64,000 bases of DNA from Caenispirillum salinarum_A (GCF_044803115.1 NZ_CP085224.1:2356001-2420000), one strand, 5' to 3'. Counted from the stretch's first letter, positions 46,463-56,780 are shown. Numbers and translations: made by a program. The notes: generated from the sequence alone by a model not told the origin.

Positions 46463-47638
46463 ATGACCGCCACCACCGCCGCGCCCAAGCCGAGCCTCCG
46501 CCCGGCCAACCCCAACTTCTCGTCTGGCCCCTGCGCCAAGCGGCCGGGGTGGACCGTCGACGTGCTGTCGGGCGCGCTGCTGGGCCGCTCCCACCGCTCC
46601 AAGGAAGGCAAGGCCCGGCTTCAGGAGGTCATCGACCGCACCCGCGCGGTTCTGGGCATCCCCGAAGACTACCGCATCGGCATCGTCCCGGCCTCGGACA
46701 CCGGAGCCGTGGAGATGGCGCTGTGGTCCCTGCTGGGCGCGCGCGGCGTCGACATGACGGCGTGGGAAAGCTTCGGCATGGAATGGGTGAACGATGTCCG
46801 CAAGCAGCTCCAGCTGGCCGACGTGCGCGTGCTGAAGGCGGACTACGGCCGCCTGCCGGACATGTACCAGGTGGATTCCGCCCGTGACGTGGTCTTCACC
46901 TGGAACGGCACCACCTCGGGCGTGCGCGTGCCCGACGCCGGCTGGATCGCCGACGACCGCGAGGGCCTCGCCATCTGCGACGCCACCTCGGCGGCGTTCG
47001 CCATGGACCTGCCGTGGCGCAAGCTGGACGTGGTTACCTGGTCCTGGCAGAAGGTGCTGGGCGGCGAGGCGCAGCACGGCATGCTGGTGCTGTCGCCGCG
47101 CGCGGTGGAGCGGCTGGAAGCCTTCGACCCCGGCCGGCCGCTGCCCAAGATCTTCCGCCTGACCAAGAACGGCAAGCTGATCGAGGGCATCTTCGAGGGC
47201 GCGACCATCAACACGCCCTCCATGCTGTGCGTGGAGGACGCCCTGGACGGCCTCAAGTGGGCGGAAGGCATCGGCGGACTGCCGGGGCTGGTCGCCCGGT
47301 CGGAGGCCAACCTGAAGGCCGTCGCCGACTGGGTCTCGCGCACCGACTGGATCGACTTTCTTGCGACCGACCCGGAAAACCGGTCCTGCACGGCCATCTG
47401 CCTGAAGATCACCGCGCCATGGTTCCGTGCCCTGGACGACGACGCCCGCGCCGCCGCCGCCAAGGAGCTTGCCAAAATGCTGGAGGCCGAAGGCGTTGCC
47501 TACGACATCGGCAGCTACCGCGATGCTCCGGCCGGCATCCGAATCTGGGGCGGGGCCACGGTGGAGACCGCCGACATCGAGGCCCTGCTGCCCTGGGTGG
47601 AGTGGGCCTACGGCCGACTTGCGGAAAAGCATGGCTGA
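46463..47638 (+). CDS. serC: Phosphoserine aminotransferase, long form
   Basis: 391 aa PLP enzyme. It opens with PANPNFSSGPCAKRPGW and has the PLP Lys in TWSWQKVLGGE. The N-terminal extension and SHRSKEGKARLQEV block mark the long SerC subgroup found in alphaproteobacteria and methanogens rather than the E. coli type. It makes phosphoserine from 3-phosphohydroxypyruvate and glutamate. In related genomes serA often follows; here the next gene is a chemoreceptor. Confidence 0.92.
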   Translation: MTATTAAPKPSLRPANPNFSSGPCAKRPGWTVDVLSGALLGRSHRSKEGKARLQEVIDRTRAVLGIPEDYRIGIVPASDTGAVEMALWSLLGARGVDMTAWESFGMEWVNDVRKQLQLADVRVLKADYGRLPDMYQVDSARDVVFTWNGTTSGVRVPDAGWIADDREGLAICDATSAAFAMDLPWRKLDVVTWSWQKVLGGEAQHGMLVLSPRAVERLEAFDPGRPLPKIFRLTKNGKLIEGIFEGATINTPSMLCVEDALDGLKWAEGIGGLPGLVARSEANLKAVADWVSRTDWIDFLATDPENRSCTAICLKITAPWFRALDDDARAAAAKELAKMLEAEGVAYDIGSYRDAPAGIRIWGGATVETADIEALLPWVEWAYGRLAEKHG

Positions 47639-47795
47639 GTTGATTGCCGCACTTTATGGCTGAAAAGGCACATCTGCTGTCCTAGTATTGCGACGCTGCG
47701 CCGTCGTGCATTGGGGAATGCGGGCGGCGGCACGCGCGTGTCTTGATCGTGTCCGCCGTTCCCGGTGGCGGACCCTTCAGAGGGGGATTGCCAGC

Positions 47796-49121
47796 ATGAA
47801 TGCGCCTGTCGAGGCCGAGCCCGCCAGCTCGGTCGAGCACATCGTCGACCTGCTGATCGAGGGTCGCTACCGCTCCGTGCCCGAGGGGACGGACCAGCTG
47901 ACGGCCAAGCTCAAGCAGCTTGCCGACGTGCTGCACGATCGCGCCGAAGGCGAGATCAGGCGCATCGTGGCGCTGTCGATGACCGCCAACGAGGCCGTCA
48001 CCGCCACCGCCGAGATGAGCCGCGACGTCCGCGATGTGGAAAACCGCACCCACGCCATTGCCGCCGCCGCCGAGGAAATGGTGGCCAGCGTCGACGAGAT
48101 CGCCCGGTCCTCCGACAGCGTTGCCGAGCACACGCAGGAGGCCCACGCTGCCGCCGAGGCCGCCGCCGGCACCTCGCGCGACGCGATCGAGGCCATGGAG
48201 GCCATCGCGTCGGCCGTGGTCGACGCCACCGCCAAGGCGGAGGGGCTGGCTGATGCCTCCGACCGCATCGGCGAGATCACCATGCAGATCGAGGCCATCG
48301 CCAAGCAGACCAACCTGCTGGCGCTCAACGCTACCATCGAGGCCGCCCGCGCCGGCGAGGCGGGCAAGGGCTTCGCGGTCGTGGCCGGCGAGGTCAAGAA
48401 CCTGGCGACCCAGACCGCCAAGGCCACTGAGGACATCCGCAACCGCATCGGCGCCCTGCGCGAGGACATGGCCGCCATCGTCGGCGCCATGCAGACGGGC
48501 GCGGAAGCGGTCGAGAAGGGGCGCGGCATCATCAGTCACACCGGCGACGGCATCGGCGACGTCCTCGCGCGGATCGACGGCGTGACCGAGCGCATGAACG
48601 AGATCGCCGGCATCCTGGGCCAGCAGAGCGATGCCTCGCGCGAGGTCTCCGACGGCATCGGCGCCATCGCCGGAACGGCCACCAACAACGTCACGTCCAT
48701 CAACCGGGTTCTGGACGTCATGGACGGCGTGGAAGGGCAGGTGCAGGCGGCCGTCGGCGACCTTTCAAAGCTGGAGATCAAGGACTTCACCATCCACGCC
48801 GCCAAGTCCGACCACGTCATCTGGCGCAAGAAGCTGGCGCAGATGGTGGTGGGGCGCGCGACGCTGCACTCGAAGGAACTGGCCGATCACCACACCTGCC
48901 GTCTGGGCAAGTGGTACGACGCCCAGACCGACCGCAGCATCACCGAAAACGACGCCTTCCGCCGGCTTGCCATTCCGCATGCCGAAGTCCACCGCCACGG
49001 CATCCACTGCGCGGAACTGTACGAGGACGGCGACCTGGACGGCGCCCTGGAGGAGCTGAACAAGGTCGCCGATGCCTCGGTGGACGTGCTGCACCTGCTG
49101 GACGAGGTGCTGGCGCGGTAA
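47796..49121 (+). CDS. Cytosolic chemoreceptor with C-terminal zinc-binding CZB domain
   Basis: 441 aa, no signal peptide or membrane span. The N-terminal part is a short helical segment, then the receptor signalling domain with the tip IAKQTNLLALNATIEAARAGEAGKGFAVVA. The C-terminal CZB domain (~320-441) has its zinc ligands in AKSDHVIWRKKL, the HHTCRLGKWYD block (Cys), and PHAEVHRHG (His). CZB receptors such as TlpD respond to oxidants or zinc in the cytosol. The start at 47796 has AGAGGGGG upstream; an earlier in-frame ATG at 47688 adds 36 unlikely residues. Confidence 0.92.
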   Translation: MNAPVEAEPASSVEHIVDLLIEGRYRSVPEGTDQLTAKLKQLADVLHDRAEGEIRRIVALSMTANEAVTATAEMSRDVRDVENRTHAIAAAAEEMVASVDEIARSSDSVAEHTQEAHAAAEAAAGTSRDAIEAMEAIASAVVDATAKAEGLADASDRIGEITMQIEAIAKQTNLLALNATIEAARAGEAGKGFAVVAGEVKNLATQTAKATEDIRNRIGALREDMAAIVGAMQTGAEAVEKGRGIISHTGDGIGDVLARIDGVTERMNEIAGILGQQSDASREVSDGIGAIAGTATNNVTSINRVLDVMDGVEGQVQAAVGDLSKLEIKDFTIHAAKSDHVIWRKKLAQMVVGRATLHSKELADHHTCRLGKWYDAQTDRSITENDAFRRLAIPHAEVHRHGIHCAELYEDGDLDGALEELNKVADASVDVLHLLDEVLAR

Positions 49122-49190
49122 AGCCGTTGATAAAGTTGTAAAATACGATTGGCCGTTGCCCGTCCGGGCCAAACGCGCTACACAGCGGAA

Positions 49191-49227
49191 CGCCGGACCC
49201 GCCTTTGCGGGCCGGCGGTTCCTGTTT
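49191..49227 (+). terminator. Hairpin terminator after the CZB chemoreceptor
   Basis: The arms 49191-49202 and 49207-49217 (CGCCGG-A-CCCGC with GCGGG-CCGGCG) form an 11-bp stem with a one-base bulge and a CTTT loop, followed by TTCCTGTTTT. It separates the chemoreceptor from hisZ. Confidence 0.65.
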
Positions 49228-49275
49228 TCAGGGCCGGTTTCTTCTTCTCAGGCGAATACGGGACGTTCACGCGCG

Positions 49276-50430
49276 ATGACCGATACCGACACCAAGGCCC
49301 TGCTTCCGGCGGGCCTGCGCGATCTTCTGCCGCCCGCGGCCGCTTTCGAGGCGTCGGTGGTGGATCGTCTGGTGTCGCATTTCGCCGGCTTCGGGTTCGA
49401 GCGCGTCAAGCCGCCGCTGATCGAGTTCGAGGAAAACCTGCTCGCCGGAACCGGCGCGGCGACCGCCATGCAGACCTTCCGGGTGATGGACCCCATGTCC
49501 CAGCGCATGCTGGGCCTGCGCGCCGACATCACCATCCAGGTCGCCCGCATCGCCACCACCCGCCTGAAGAACGCCGCCCGTCCGCTGCGCCTGTCCTATG
49601 CCGGCCAGATCCTGCGCGTGCGCGGCAGCCAACTCCACCCGGAGCGCCAGTTCAGCCAGTGCGGCATCGAGTTGATCGGCGTCGACAGCCCCGCCGCCGA
49701 CGCCGAGGTCGTGGTGACGGTCGCGTCCGCCCTGGCGGCGCTCGGCATCACGGGCCTGTCGGTGGACCTCAACCTGCCGACGCTGGTGCCCGCCGTCTGC
49801 GACGCGCTCGACCTCACGGCCGAGCAGCGGGCCGAGGCGCGCACGGCGCTGGACCAGAAGGACGCCGCCGCCGTCGCCGCGCTTGGCGGTCCGGCCTCCG
49901 ACATCCTGGGGGCGCTGCTCAAGGCCTGCGGCTCCGCCGACACCGCGCTGGACGCCCTGCGCGCGCTGGACCTGCCGCCGGTCGCGGCGGCCGAGCGCGA
50001 CCGGCTGGCGCAGGTGCTCGACCGTGTGCGTGCCGACCTGCCGGACGTGGGCCTGACGGTCGATGCGGTGGAAAACCGCGGCTTTGAATATCACACCGGC
50101 GTCGCATTCTCGCTGTTCGCCAAGGGCGCGCCCGGCGAACTGGGGCGCGGCGGACGCTATCTGGCCGGTCAGGAGGCGGGGTCGGCCCAGGAGCCCGCCG
50201 TGGGCGTGACGCTGTTCGTCGACAAGGTGCTGGACGTGGCGCCGCAGCCGGAGGCGCGGCTGCGCCTCTTCGTTCCTGCCGGGACGCCGTTGGCCGACCG
50301 CATCCGCCTGCGGGACGAAGGCTGGACCGTCGTCGCGGGGCTCGAGCCCGTGGAGGATGCCCTGGCCGAGGCCAGGCGTCTGGACTGCGACCACGCGATG
50401 GTCGGGGACGCACCGCGCGCCGTGCGCTGA
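49276..50430 (+). CDS. hisZ: ATP phosphoribosyltransferase regulatory subunit HisZ
   Basis: 384 aa. It is a HisRS-like fold without tRNA-binding parts: GLRDLLPPAAAFEASVVDRL, LRADITIQVARIATTRL, and the late segment NRGFEYHTGVAFSLFAKG. HisZ pairs with short-form HisG in the first step of histidine synthesis. Neighbour of purA, as in many alphaproteobacteria. hisG is not in the window. The ATG at 49276 gives the family N terminus; the frame runs upstream to 49072 over the terminator. Confidence 0.9.
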   Translation: MTDTDTKALLPAGLRDLLPPAAAFEASVVDRLVSHFAGFGFERVKPPLIEFEENLLAGTGAATAMQTFRVMDPMSQRMLGLRADITIQVARIATTRLKNAARPLRLSYAGQILRVRGSQLHPERQFSQCGIELIGVDSPAADAEVVVTVASALAALGITGLSVDLNLPTLVPAVCDALDLTAEQRAEARTALDQKDAAAVAALGGPASDILGALLKACGSADTALDALRALDLPPVAAAERDRLAQVLDRVRADLPDVGLTVDAVENRGFEYHTGVAFSLFAKGAPGELGRGGRYLAGQEAGSAQEPAVGVTLFVDKVLDVAPQPEARLRLFVPAGTPLADRIRLRDEGWTVVAGLEPVEDALAEARRLDCDHAMVGDAPRAVR

Positions 50431-50511
50431 CATCATCCGAACGAGCATGAAGGCCGGCTTCCAAGGCCTTGAATTCGTATCATTAACCAATCAACGACCG
50501 GGATCAGAGAC

Positions 50512-51801
50512 ATGACGAACGTGGTTGTCGTCGGGTCGCAGTGGGGCGACGAGGGCAAGGGTAAGGTGGTTGACTGGCTGGCGGCCCGCGCCGATGTGGT
50601 GGTGCGCTTCCAGGGCGGTCACAACGCCGGCCACACGCTGGTCGTCGACGGCGTCTCCTACAAGCTGAGCCTGCTGCCTTCGGGCGTGGTGCGCGGCACG
50701 CTGTCGATCATCGGCAACGGCGTCGTCATCAACCCCTGGGCGCTGATGGAAGAGATCGAGCGCCTGGGCGCCCAGGGCGTGACCATCACGCCTGACGTCC
50801 TGCGCATCGCCGAAAACGCCTGCCTGATCCTGCCGCTGCATTCTACCCTCGACCAGGCACGCGAGCAGGCGGCCGGCAAGGGCAAGATCGGCACCACCGG
50901 CCGCGGCATCGGTCCGGCCTACGAGGACAAGGTCGGCCGCCGCGCCATCCGCGTCTGCGACCTGGCCGACGACGCGACCCTGGAGATGAAGGTCGACCGC
51001 CTGCTGGCCCACCACAACGCCCTTCTCAGGGGCCTGGGCTCGGAGCCGCTGGGCGGCGACGCGATCCTCAAGGAACTCAAGGACCTGGCGCCCAAGCTGC
51101 TGCCCTACGCCGAACCTGTGTGGCTGACGCTCGCCGACCGCTACAAGGAAGGCAAGCGCATCCTGTTCGAGGGCGCGCAGGGCTCCATGCTGGACGTCGA
51201 TCACGGCACTTATCCCTTCGTCACCTCGTCCAACACGGTGGCCGGCATGGCGGCGGCGGGCTCGGGCATGGGGCCGGGGCGCGTCGGCTATGTGCTGGGC
51301 ATCACCAAGGCCTACACCACCCGAGTCGGCGCGGGGCCGTTCCCGACTGAACTGTTCGACGACATCGGCAACCAGATCGGCGAGCGCGGCCGCGAGTTCG
51401 GCACCGTCACCGGCCGCAAGCGCCGCTGCGGCTGGTTCGACGCCGTGCTGGTGCGCCAGGCGGTGAAGACCGGCGGCATCGACGGCATCGCGCTGACCAA
51501 GCTGGACGTGCTGGACGGCCTTGAGGAACTGAAGGTCTGCGTCGGCTATGAACTGGACGGCAAGCGCCTGACGTACCTGCCGGCCGCCGTCGCCCAGCAG
51601 GAGCGCTGCAAGCCCGTCTACGAAAGCATGGAAGGCTGGAGCGAGAGCACCGAGGGCGCCCGCTCGTGGGGTGAACTGCCGGCCACGGCCGTCAAGTACG
51701 TGCGCCGCATCGAGGAACTGATCGAGGCGCCGGTTTCGCTGCTCTCCACCAGCCCTGAGCGCGAGGACACCATCCTTGTCACCGATCCGTTCCGCGGCTG
51801 A
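50512..51801 (+). CDS. purA: Adenylosuccinate synthetase
   Basis: 429 aa. GTP loop QWGDEGKGK, IMP-binding GTTGRGIGPAYEDK and EGAQGSMLDVDHGTYPFVTSSN are intact, and TKLDVLDGL is the base-recognition NKXD-like motif. It makes adenylosuccinate from IMP, aspartate and GTP. It follows hisZ by 81 bp. Confidence 0.98.
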   Translation: MTNVVVVGSQWGDEGKGKVVDWLAARADVVVRFQGGHNAGHTLVVDGVSYKLSLLPSGVVRGTLSIIGNGVVINPWALMEEIERLGAQGVTITPDVLRIAENACLILPLHSTLDQAREQAAGKGKIGTTGRGIGPAYEDKVGRRAIRVCDLADDATLEMKVDRLLAHHNALLRGLGSEPLGGDAILKELKDLAPKLLPYAEPVWLTLADRYKEGKRILFEGAQGSMLDVDHGTYPFVTSSNTVAGMAAAGSGMGPGRVGYVLGITKAYTTRVGAGPFPTELFDDIGNQIGERGREFGTVTGRKRRCGWFDAVLVRQAVKTGGIDGIALTKLDVLDGLEELKVCVGYELDGKRLTYLPAAVAQQERCKPVYESMEGWSESTEGARSWGELPATAVKYVRRIEELIEAPVSLLSTSPEREDTILVTDPFRG

Positions 51802-51834
51802 GGATCGGAAGGCATAGGTCCTTCGGCTTAAGAG

Positions 51835-51854
51835 TGTCGCGGTTTTTCGCGACA
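51835..51854 (+). terminator. Small hairpin after purA
   Basis: The 7-bp stem TGTCGCG/CGCGACA with a GTTTTT loop lies 34 bp after the purA stop, in the 158-bp gap before the pseudokinase gene. The T run is in the loop rather than after the stem, so termination is uncertain. Confidence 0.35.
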
Positions 51855-51959
51855 TTCGGCTGAGGGGCCTCATCCGTCTCGTTGCCAACGAACGGTTTCG
51901 GGGCTACCCTTCCGATCGCCGGTTGTACCCGGCCGGAACGGATGAGGTGAGGGAGAGGC

Positions 51960-54092
51960 ATGGCGGCCACGGCAACGGCCAAGGCCACCGCCAAGGCCGC
52001 CGACCCGGACAGCGGCAAGAAGGCCGCCGACAAGGGCAAGGCGGCCGACAAGGCGGGCAAGGGTTCGCCCCAGACGGGCGGCGGCGGCAGTGGTGCGTCC
52101 GCCGAACCGGTCAAGCTGCGCGACCGGTTCGAGATTCATCCCGACAAGCCGATCCCCGACCTGGACACCCCCAGCGCCAAGGCCTTCGAGGTGCAGGACC
52201 GGCGCGGCGCGGGGCGGGCACTCTATGCCCTGATCGGGCGCGCCGACACGCTGCAGCGGACCACGGTCATGCGGGCCCTGCGCGGCATGCAGAACCCCGG
52301 CATGCTGCAGTTCATCGAGGGCGGCACGATCGACTGGCCGCCGGAGGGACGCAAGGTCATCGCGTCCATCTACGAGCGGCCGGCCGGCGGCAAGGTGATG
52401 GCGGACCTCAACGCCACCATCGACGTCATTTCCGACCAGTTCTTCGCCAAGAAGGTCATCAAGCCGCTGCACGATGCGCTGGCCGAGCTGCGGTCGCGCT
52501 CGGTCACGCACCGGGCCATCCGGCCGGACAACGTCTATTTCTTTGATGCCAAGGGCGACCGGCTGGTTCTGGGCGACTGTTTGACCACGCCGCCCGGCTA
52601 CGACAACCCGGCCCTGTTCGAGCCCATCGAAACGGCGCTCTGCAGGCCGGAGGGGCGGGGCAGCGGGCACTATTCCGACGACATGTTCAGCCTGGGCGTG
52701 ACGCTCCTGTTCCTCATGCTGGGGACCAATCCGGTGCGCGGCCGCGACCCGGAGGAGGTCATGCGCCAGCGGCTGGAGCAGGGCTCCTACGCCACGCTGG
52801 CGGGCGAGAACCGCGTGCCCCTGTCCATGATCGAGCCCCTGCGCGGCCTGCTGCATGACGACAGCCGCGAACGCTGGACGCTGGAGCAGCTGGACCTGTG
52901 GCTGAACGGCCGCCGCCTGACGCCGCTGCAGCCGCGCATGGAAAAGCGCGCGCAGCGCAGCTTCAAGATAGGCAACAACGAGTTCGCCACCGCGCGCGGC
53001 GCCGCCTACGGCCTCATGAAGAATTGGGACAAGGCGCTCGGCATCATCAAGGAGGGCCGGCTGGAGGTCTGGCTGCGGCGCGGGCTGGAAGACAACGAGC
53101 GCGCCGACCAGCTGAGCACCGTAATCAAGGTGGTGGAGGCCCTGCCCGGCGACAAGCGGGGTCAGGGCGACCTGATGGTCGCGCGGTGCATCATGGTGCT
53201 CTTCCCCGAGGCGCCGCTGAGCTTCCGCAACGTCCGCTGCACGCTGGACGGCTTCGGCCCGGCGCTGGCGTCGACCATGATGCGCAAGGGCGACGTCAAG
53301 CCCTTTGCCGACATGGTGACGTGGGACGTGGTGAAGTACTGGGTGCAGGCCCAGTCGGTCTACAATCCGGAACACACCCAGGCCGAGCAGAACTTCCGCG
53401 ACATGCGCATCTTCCTGGCCAACAAGAACAAGGGCTACGGCATCGAGCGCATCGCCTACGAGCAGAACGAGAACATGCCGTGCCTCAGCCCCTTCGTGGA
53501 GACCGAGCACGTCAGCGAAATCCGCGAGTTGCTGCCGGCCCTGGAGAACGCCAGCAAGAGCGCGGACACCAAGACCTGGCCGGTGGACCGCCACATCGCC
53601 GCCTTCACCGCCTCGCGCTACGAGCGCGACCTGACGCCGCAGCTGAAGGCCATGGAGGACCCCGAGCCCGAGCGCCAGGCGCTGGGCATGCTGAGCCTGC
53701 TGGCGGTGCTGCAATGGCGTCTGGGCCCGGAGGCGCTGTTCGGCCTGACCAGTTGGCTGGGCGGACTGGTCACGCCCGTCGTCAACAGCTACCACAGCCG
53801 CGAGCGGCGCAAGCGCATGGAAAAGGAAATCCCGCGGGTGGTGCGCAAGGGCAGCCTGCCGGAGCTTTACAACCTTCTGGACAATGCCGAGGAGCGCGGC
53901 GCCGACCACGAGGGGTTCGAGACCGCCAAGGCCGAGTACGCCCAGGCCAAGCGCCAGATCACGGCGCTGGAAACCGGACAGGCGGCGCGGGACGAAAACG
54001 CCACGCGAATGGGCCATCAGGCGGCAGCGGTGGGCGCGGTGATCGTCGGGCTTCTGACGATCCTGCTGCTGCTGCTGGTGCGGCTGTTTTAG
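51960..54092 (+). CDS. Tail-anchored serine/threonine pseudokinase-like protein
   Basis: 710 aa. Residues 1-50 are an Ala/Lys/Asp-rich disordered stretch. A kinase-like fold covers ~60-320: the catalytic-loop block reads HRAIRPDN (His 184) where active kinases have HRD, so the catalytic Asp is Ala; the DFG motif is replaced by GDC (205-207); no glycine-rich loop or VAIK Lys is evident. Yet the helix-F block YSDDMFSLGVTLLFLMLG is well kept. A helical region follows to ~680, and a single C-terminal span (~686-708) with no tail. It is likely an inactive kinase acting as a membrane-tethered scaffold. A partner membrane protein follows 15 bp later. Confidence 0.75.
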   Translation: MAATATAKATAKAADPDSGKKAADKGKAADKAGKGSPQTGGGGSGASAEPVKLRDRFEIHPDKPIPDLDTPSAKAFEVQDRRGAGRALYALIGRADTLQRTTVMRALRGMQNPGMLQFIEGGTIDWPPEGRKVIASIYERPAGGKVMADLNATIDVISDQFFAKKVIKPLHDALAELRSRSVTHRAIRPDNVYFFDAKGDRLVLGDCLTTPPGYDNPALFEPIETALCRPEGRGSGHYSDDMFSLGVTLLFLMLGTNPVRGRDPEEVMRQRLEQGSYATLAGENRVPLSMIEPLRGLLHDDSRERWTLEQLDLWLNGRRLTPLQPRMEKRAQRSFKIGNNEFATARGAAYGLMKNWDKALGIIKEGRLEVWLRRGLEDNERADQLSTVIKVVEALPGDKRGQGDLMVARCIMVLFPEAPLSFRNVRCTLDGFGPALASTMMRKGDVKPFADMVTWDVVKYWVQAQSVYNPEHTQAEQNFRDMRIFLANKNKGYGIERIAYEQNENMPCLSPFVETEHVSEIRELLPALENASKSADTKTWPVDRHIAAFTASRYERDLTPQLKAMEDPEPERQALGMLSLLAVLQWRLGPEALFGLTSWLGGLVTPVVNSYHSRERRKRMEKEIPRVVRKGSLPELYNLLDNAEERGADHEGFETAKAEYAQAKRQITALETGQAARDENATRMGHQAAAVGAVIVGLLTILLLLLVRLF

Positions 54093-54107
54093 GGAAGGGG
54101 CCGCGGT

Positions 54108-54653
54108 ATGGCGAAGAAGAAGCGCGCGGGCAAGCGCAAGGGCGGCGTGGCGAACGGCATCGGCATGCTGGTCATGGGCGTGCCGCTGGTCATCCTGTTC
54201 CTGCCGACCGTGGTGCTGCTGGCCTTCGCCATGCTGCCGACGGTGGTGGCCTATGTGGTGGAGCGCGGCAGCTACCGCTACGGTTTCATCTGTGTCGGCG
54301 GGTTCAACTTCGCGGGCGTCTCGCCCTACCTTCTGAACATGTGGTTCGAGCGCCACGACATCACCATGGCGCTGGACACGCTGTCGAACGTGTTCGCCCT
54401 GATGCTGATCTACGGCGCGGCCGGCTTCGGCTGGCTGCTGTACGCGGTGACGCCGACGCTCGTGGGCTCGTTCCTGAGCCTGACCTCAAGCCGCCGCATC
54501 GCCAAGCTGCGCGCCGATCAGCGCAGGCTGGTGGAGCAATGGGGGCCCGAGGTGACGGAGGCCGCTGACGACGAGTTCGGCTCGGCAGCCGAGACCGAAG
54601 AGCCGTCCGCTCCCGGTGCGCCGGAACCCGCCGGCGCCAACGCCAAGGCGTAA
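54108..54653 (+). CDS. Small polytopic membrane protein paired with the pseudokinase
   Basis: 181 aa. A very basic N terminus (KKKRAGKRKGG) is followed by about three to four spans between residues ~15 and 125 and a soluble acidic, Pro/Ala-rich tail (from ~150). I recognise no family. The 15-bp spacing and lack of terminator after the pseudokinase gene indicate cotranscription. The opposite charges of the two proteins' soluble ends (basic head here, Lys-rich head on the kinase, acidic tail here) could support contact. That is inference only. Confidence 0.7.
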   Translation: MAKKKRAGKRKGGVANGIGMLVMGVPLVILFLPTVVLLAFAMLPTVVAYVVERGSYRYGFICVGGFNFAGVSPYLLNMWFERHDITMALDTLSNVFALMLIYGAAGFGWLLYAVTPTLVGSFLSLTSSRRIAKLRADQRRLVEQWGPEVTEAADDEFGSAAETEEPSAPGAPEPAGANAKA

Positions 54654-54668
54654 GGCGGGGCCGCGCCT

Positions 54669-55724
<1,056 letters not shown>

Positions 55725-55835
55725 CGCGGCCCACTCATCAAACTCGCCCCGCGCGTATAGCCCGCGCCGGGCGCAAACGCAAACGAAGCGGACCGGCCGT
55801 CGGTCCGCGCGCAAGGACACAAGGGTACTTCCGTC

Positions 55836-56261
55836 ATGAAAGCATTGAAGGCGCTCGTCGTCGTCATGGGCATCCTCATCGTCGCCGGCGTCGGCCTGGT
55901 CATCTATGGCGTGTTGACCCAGTTCGGCCCCGGCGCGGAGGAGGGCGAGACGGTCGCCGGCCCAGCCACGGCGCCCGCCGTCGCCCCGCCGCTGGAAACG
56001 CCCGCGCCGGCCGCGCCCGGCGGCGGCGTGGCGGGGGCGATGCCGGCGGAACCCATCGGCGACATCACGCTGGACGAGCCGGCGGCCACCGAGATCACCG
56101 GCGCCACGGTCGGAGAAAACCGCATCCTGCTGCGCCTGAGCGGCGGCGGCCGACCCGACCGCGTCGTGGTCCTGCGCGCCGCCGATGGCGCCCGGCTGGG
56201 CAGCATCACCCTGGGCGGCGCCGACGGGGGCGGCGCCGCGGACACCGCCACGGGGCAGTAA
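55836..56261 (+). CDS. Single-pass membrane protein of unknown function
   Basis: 141 aa. One N-terminal span (residues ~6-27), a disordered Ala/Pro/Gly linker (~32-75), and a small beta-rich end (NRILLRLSGGGRPDRVVVLRAADGARLGSITLG). Similar small anchored proteins sit divergent from rluD-type genes in alphaproteobacteria, from memory; no function is known to me. It lies 5 bp before the JAMM gene, so the two are one unit. Confidence 0.65.
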   Translation: MKALKALVVVMGILIVAGVGLVIYGVLTQFGPGAEEGETVAGPATAPAVAPPLETPAPAAPGGGVAGAMPAEPIGDITLDEPAATEITGATVGENRILLRLSGGGRPDRVVVLRAADGARLGSITLGGADGGGAADTATGQ

Positions 56262-56266
56262 GCGCC

Positions 56267-56743
56267 ATGGGCGGCGGCGACTGGGATCGGCTGTTCGGCG
56301 GCGGAGAACCCGTGCCGCCGCGCCTCGTGCTGCCCGGCGCGCTGGCGGAGACCATTCGCGCCGCCGCCCGCAGCGCCTACCCCGACGAGGGCTGCGGCCT
56401 GCTGGTGGGGCAGGGGGAGCGGGTGACGCGCGTGGTGCCGAGCCCCAACGTGGCGCCGCGCGGCCGCGACCGTTTCGAGGTTGACCCCCGCGTGCGCCTG
56501 GACCTCATGAAGGCGCTGCGCGGCACGCCCGAGCGCCTTCTGGGCCACTGGCACAGCCATCCCGACGCGCCGGCCGCACCCTCGGCCACCGATCTGGCCC
56601 AGGCGCACGAGCCGGCGCTGCTGTGGCTGATCTGCGGCGTTTCCGGGGCCGGTGAGGCGGCGCTGTCGGCCTGGAAAATGGTGCCCGAGGCGGGGGCCTT
56701 CGCGCCGGTTCCGTTGGTGGTGGAAGATGTGACGGGAGGGTGA
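56267..56743 (+). CDS. JAMM/Mov34 (M67) metallopeptidase
   Basis: 158 aa. The JAMM zinc motif is complete: Glu in YPDEGCGLLVG, HWHSHP (HxH), and SATD with the Asp ligand. Stand-alone bacterial JAMM proteins of this size cut Gly-Gly tails of sulfur carriers or ubiquitin-like proteins (Mec+/QbsD type). No sulfur-carrier gene is adjacent. Its partner upstream gene encodes a membrane protein of unknown function. Confidence 0.85.
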   Translation: MGGGDWDRLFGGGEPVPPRLVLPGALAETIRAAARSAYPDEGCGLLVGQGERVTRVVPSPNVAPRGRDRFEVDPRVRLDLMKALRGTPERLLGHWHSHPDAPAAPSATDLAQAHEPALLWLICGVSGAGEAALSAWKMVPEAGAFAPVPLVVEDVTGG

Positions 56744-56752
56744 ATTTTTTGC

Positions 56753-56780
56753 TTGCACGGAGTCGGGTGATCCCTTACAT
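56753..56780 (+). promoter_or_regulatory. Candidate promoter of the tRNA-Glu pair
   Basis: -35 TTGCAC (56753-56758) and -10 TTACAT (56775-56780), 16-bp spacer, ending 20 bp before the first tRNA. The pattern is close to alphaproteobacterial stable-RNA promoters. Confidence 0.45.

Noticed and set aside
51870..54356. Minus-strand frame of 828 codons opposite the pseudokinase gene
   Set aside because: The plus strand encodes a kinase-like fold and a clean membrane tail; the minus frame reads as low-information His/Arg/Gly sequence.
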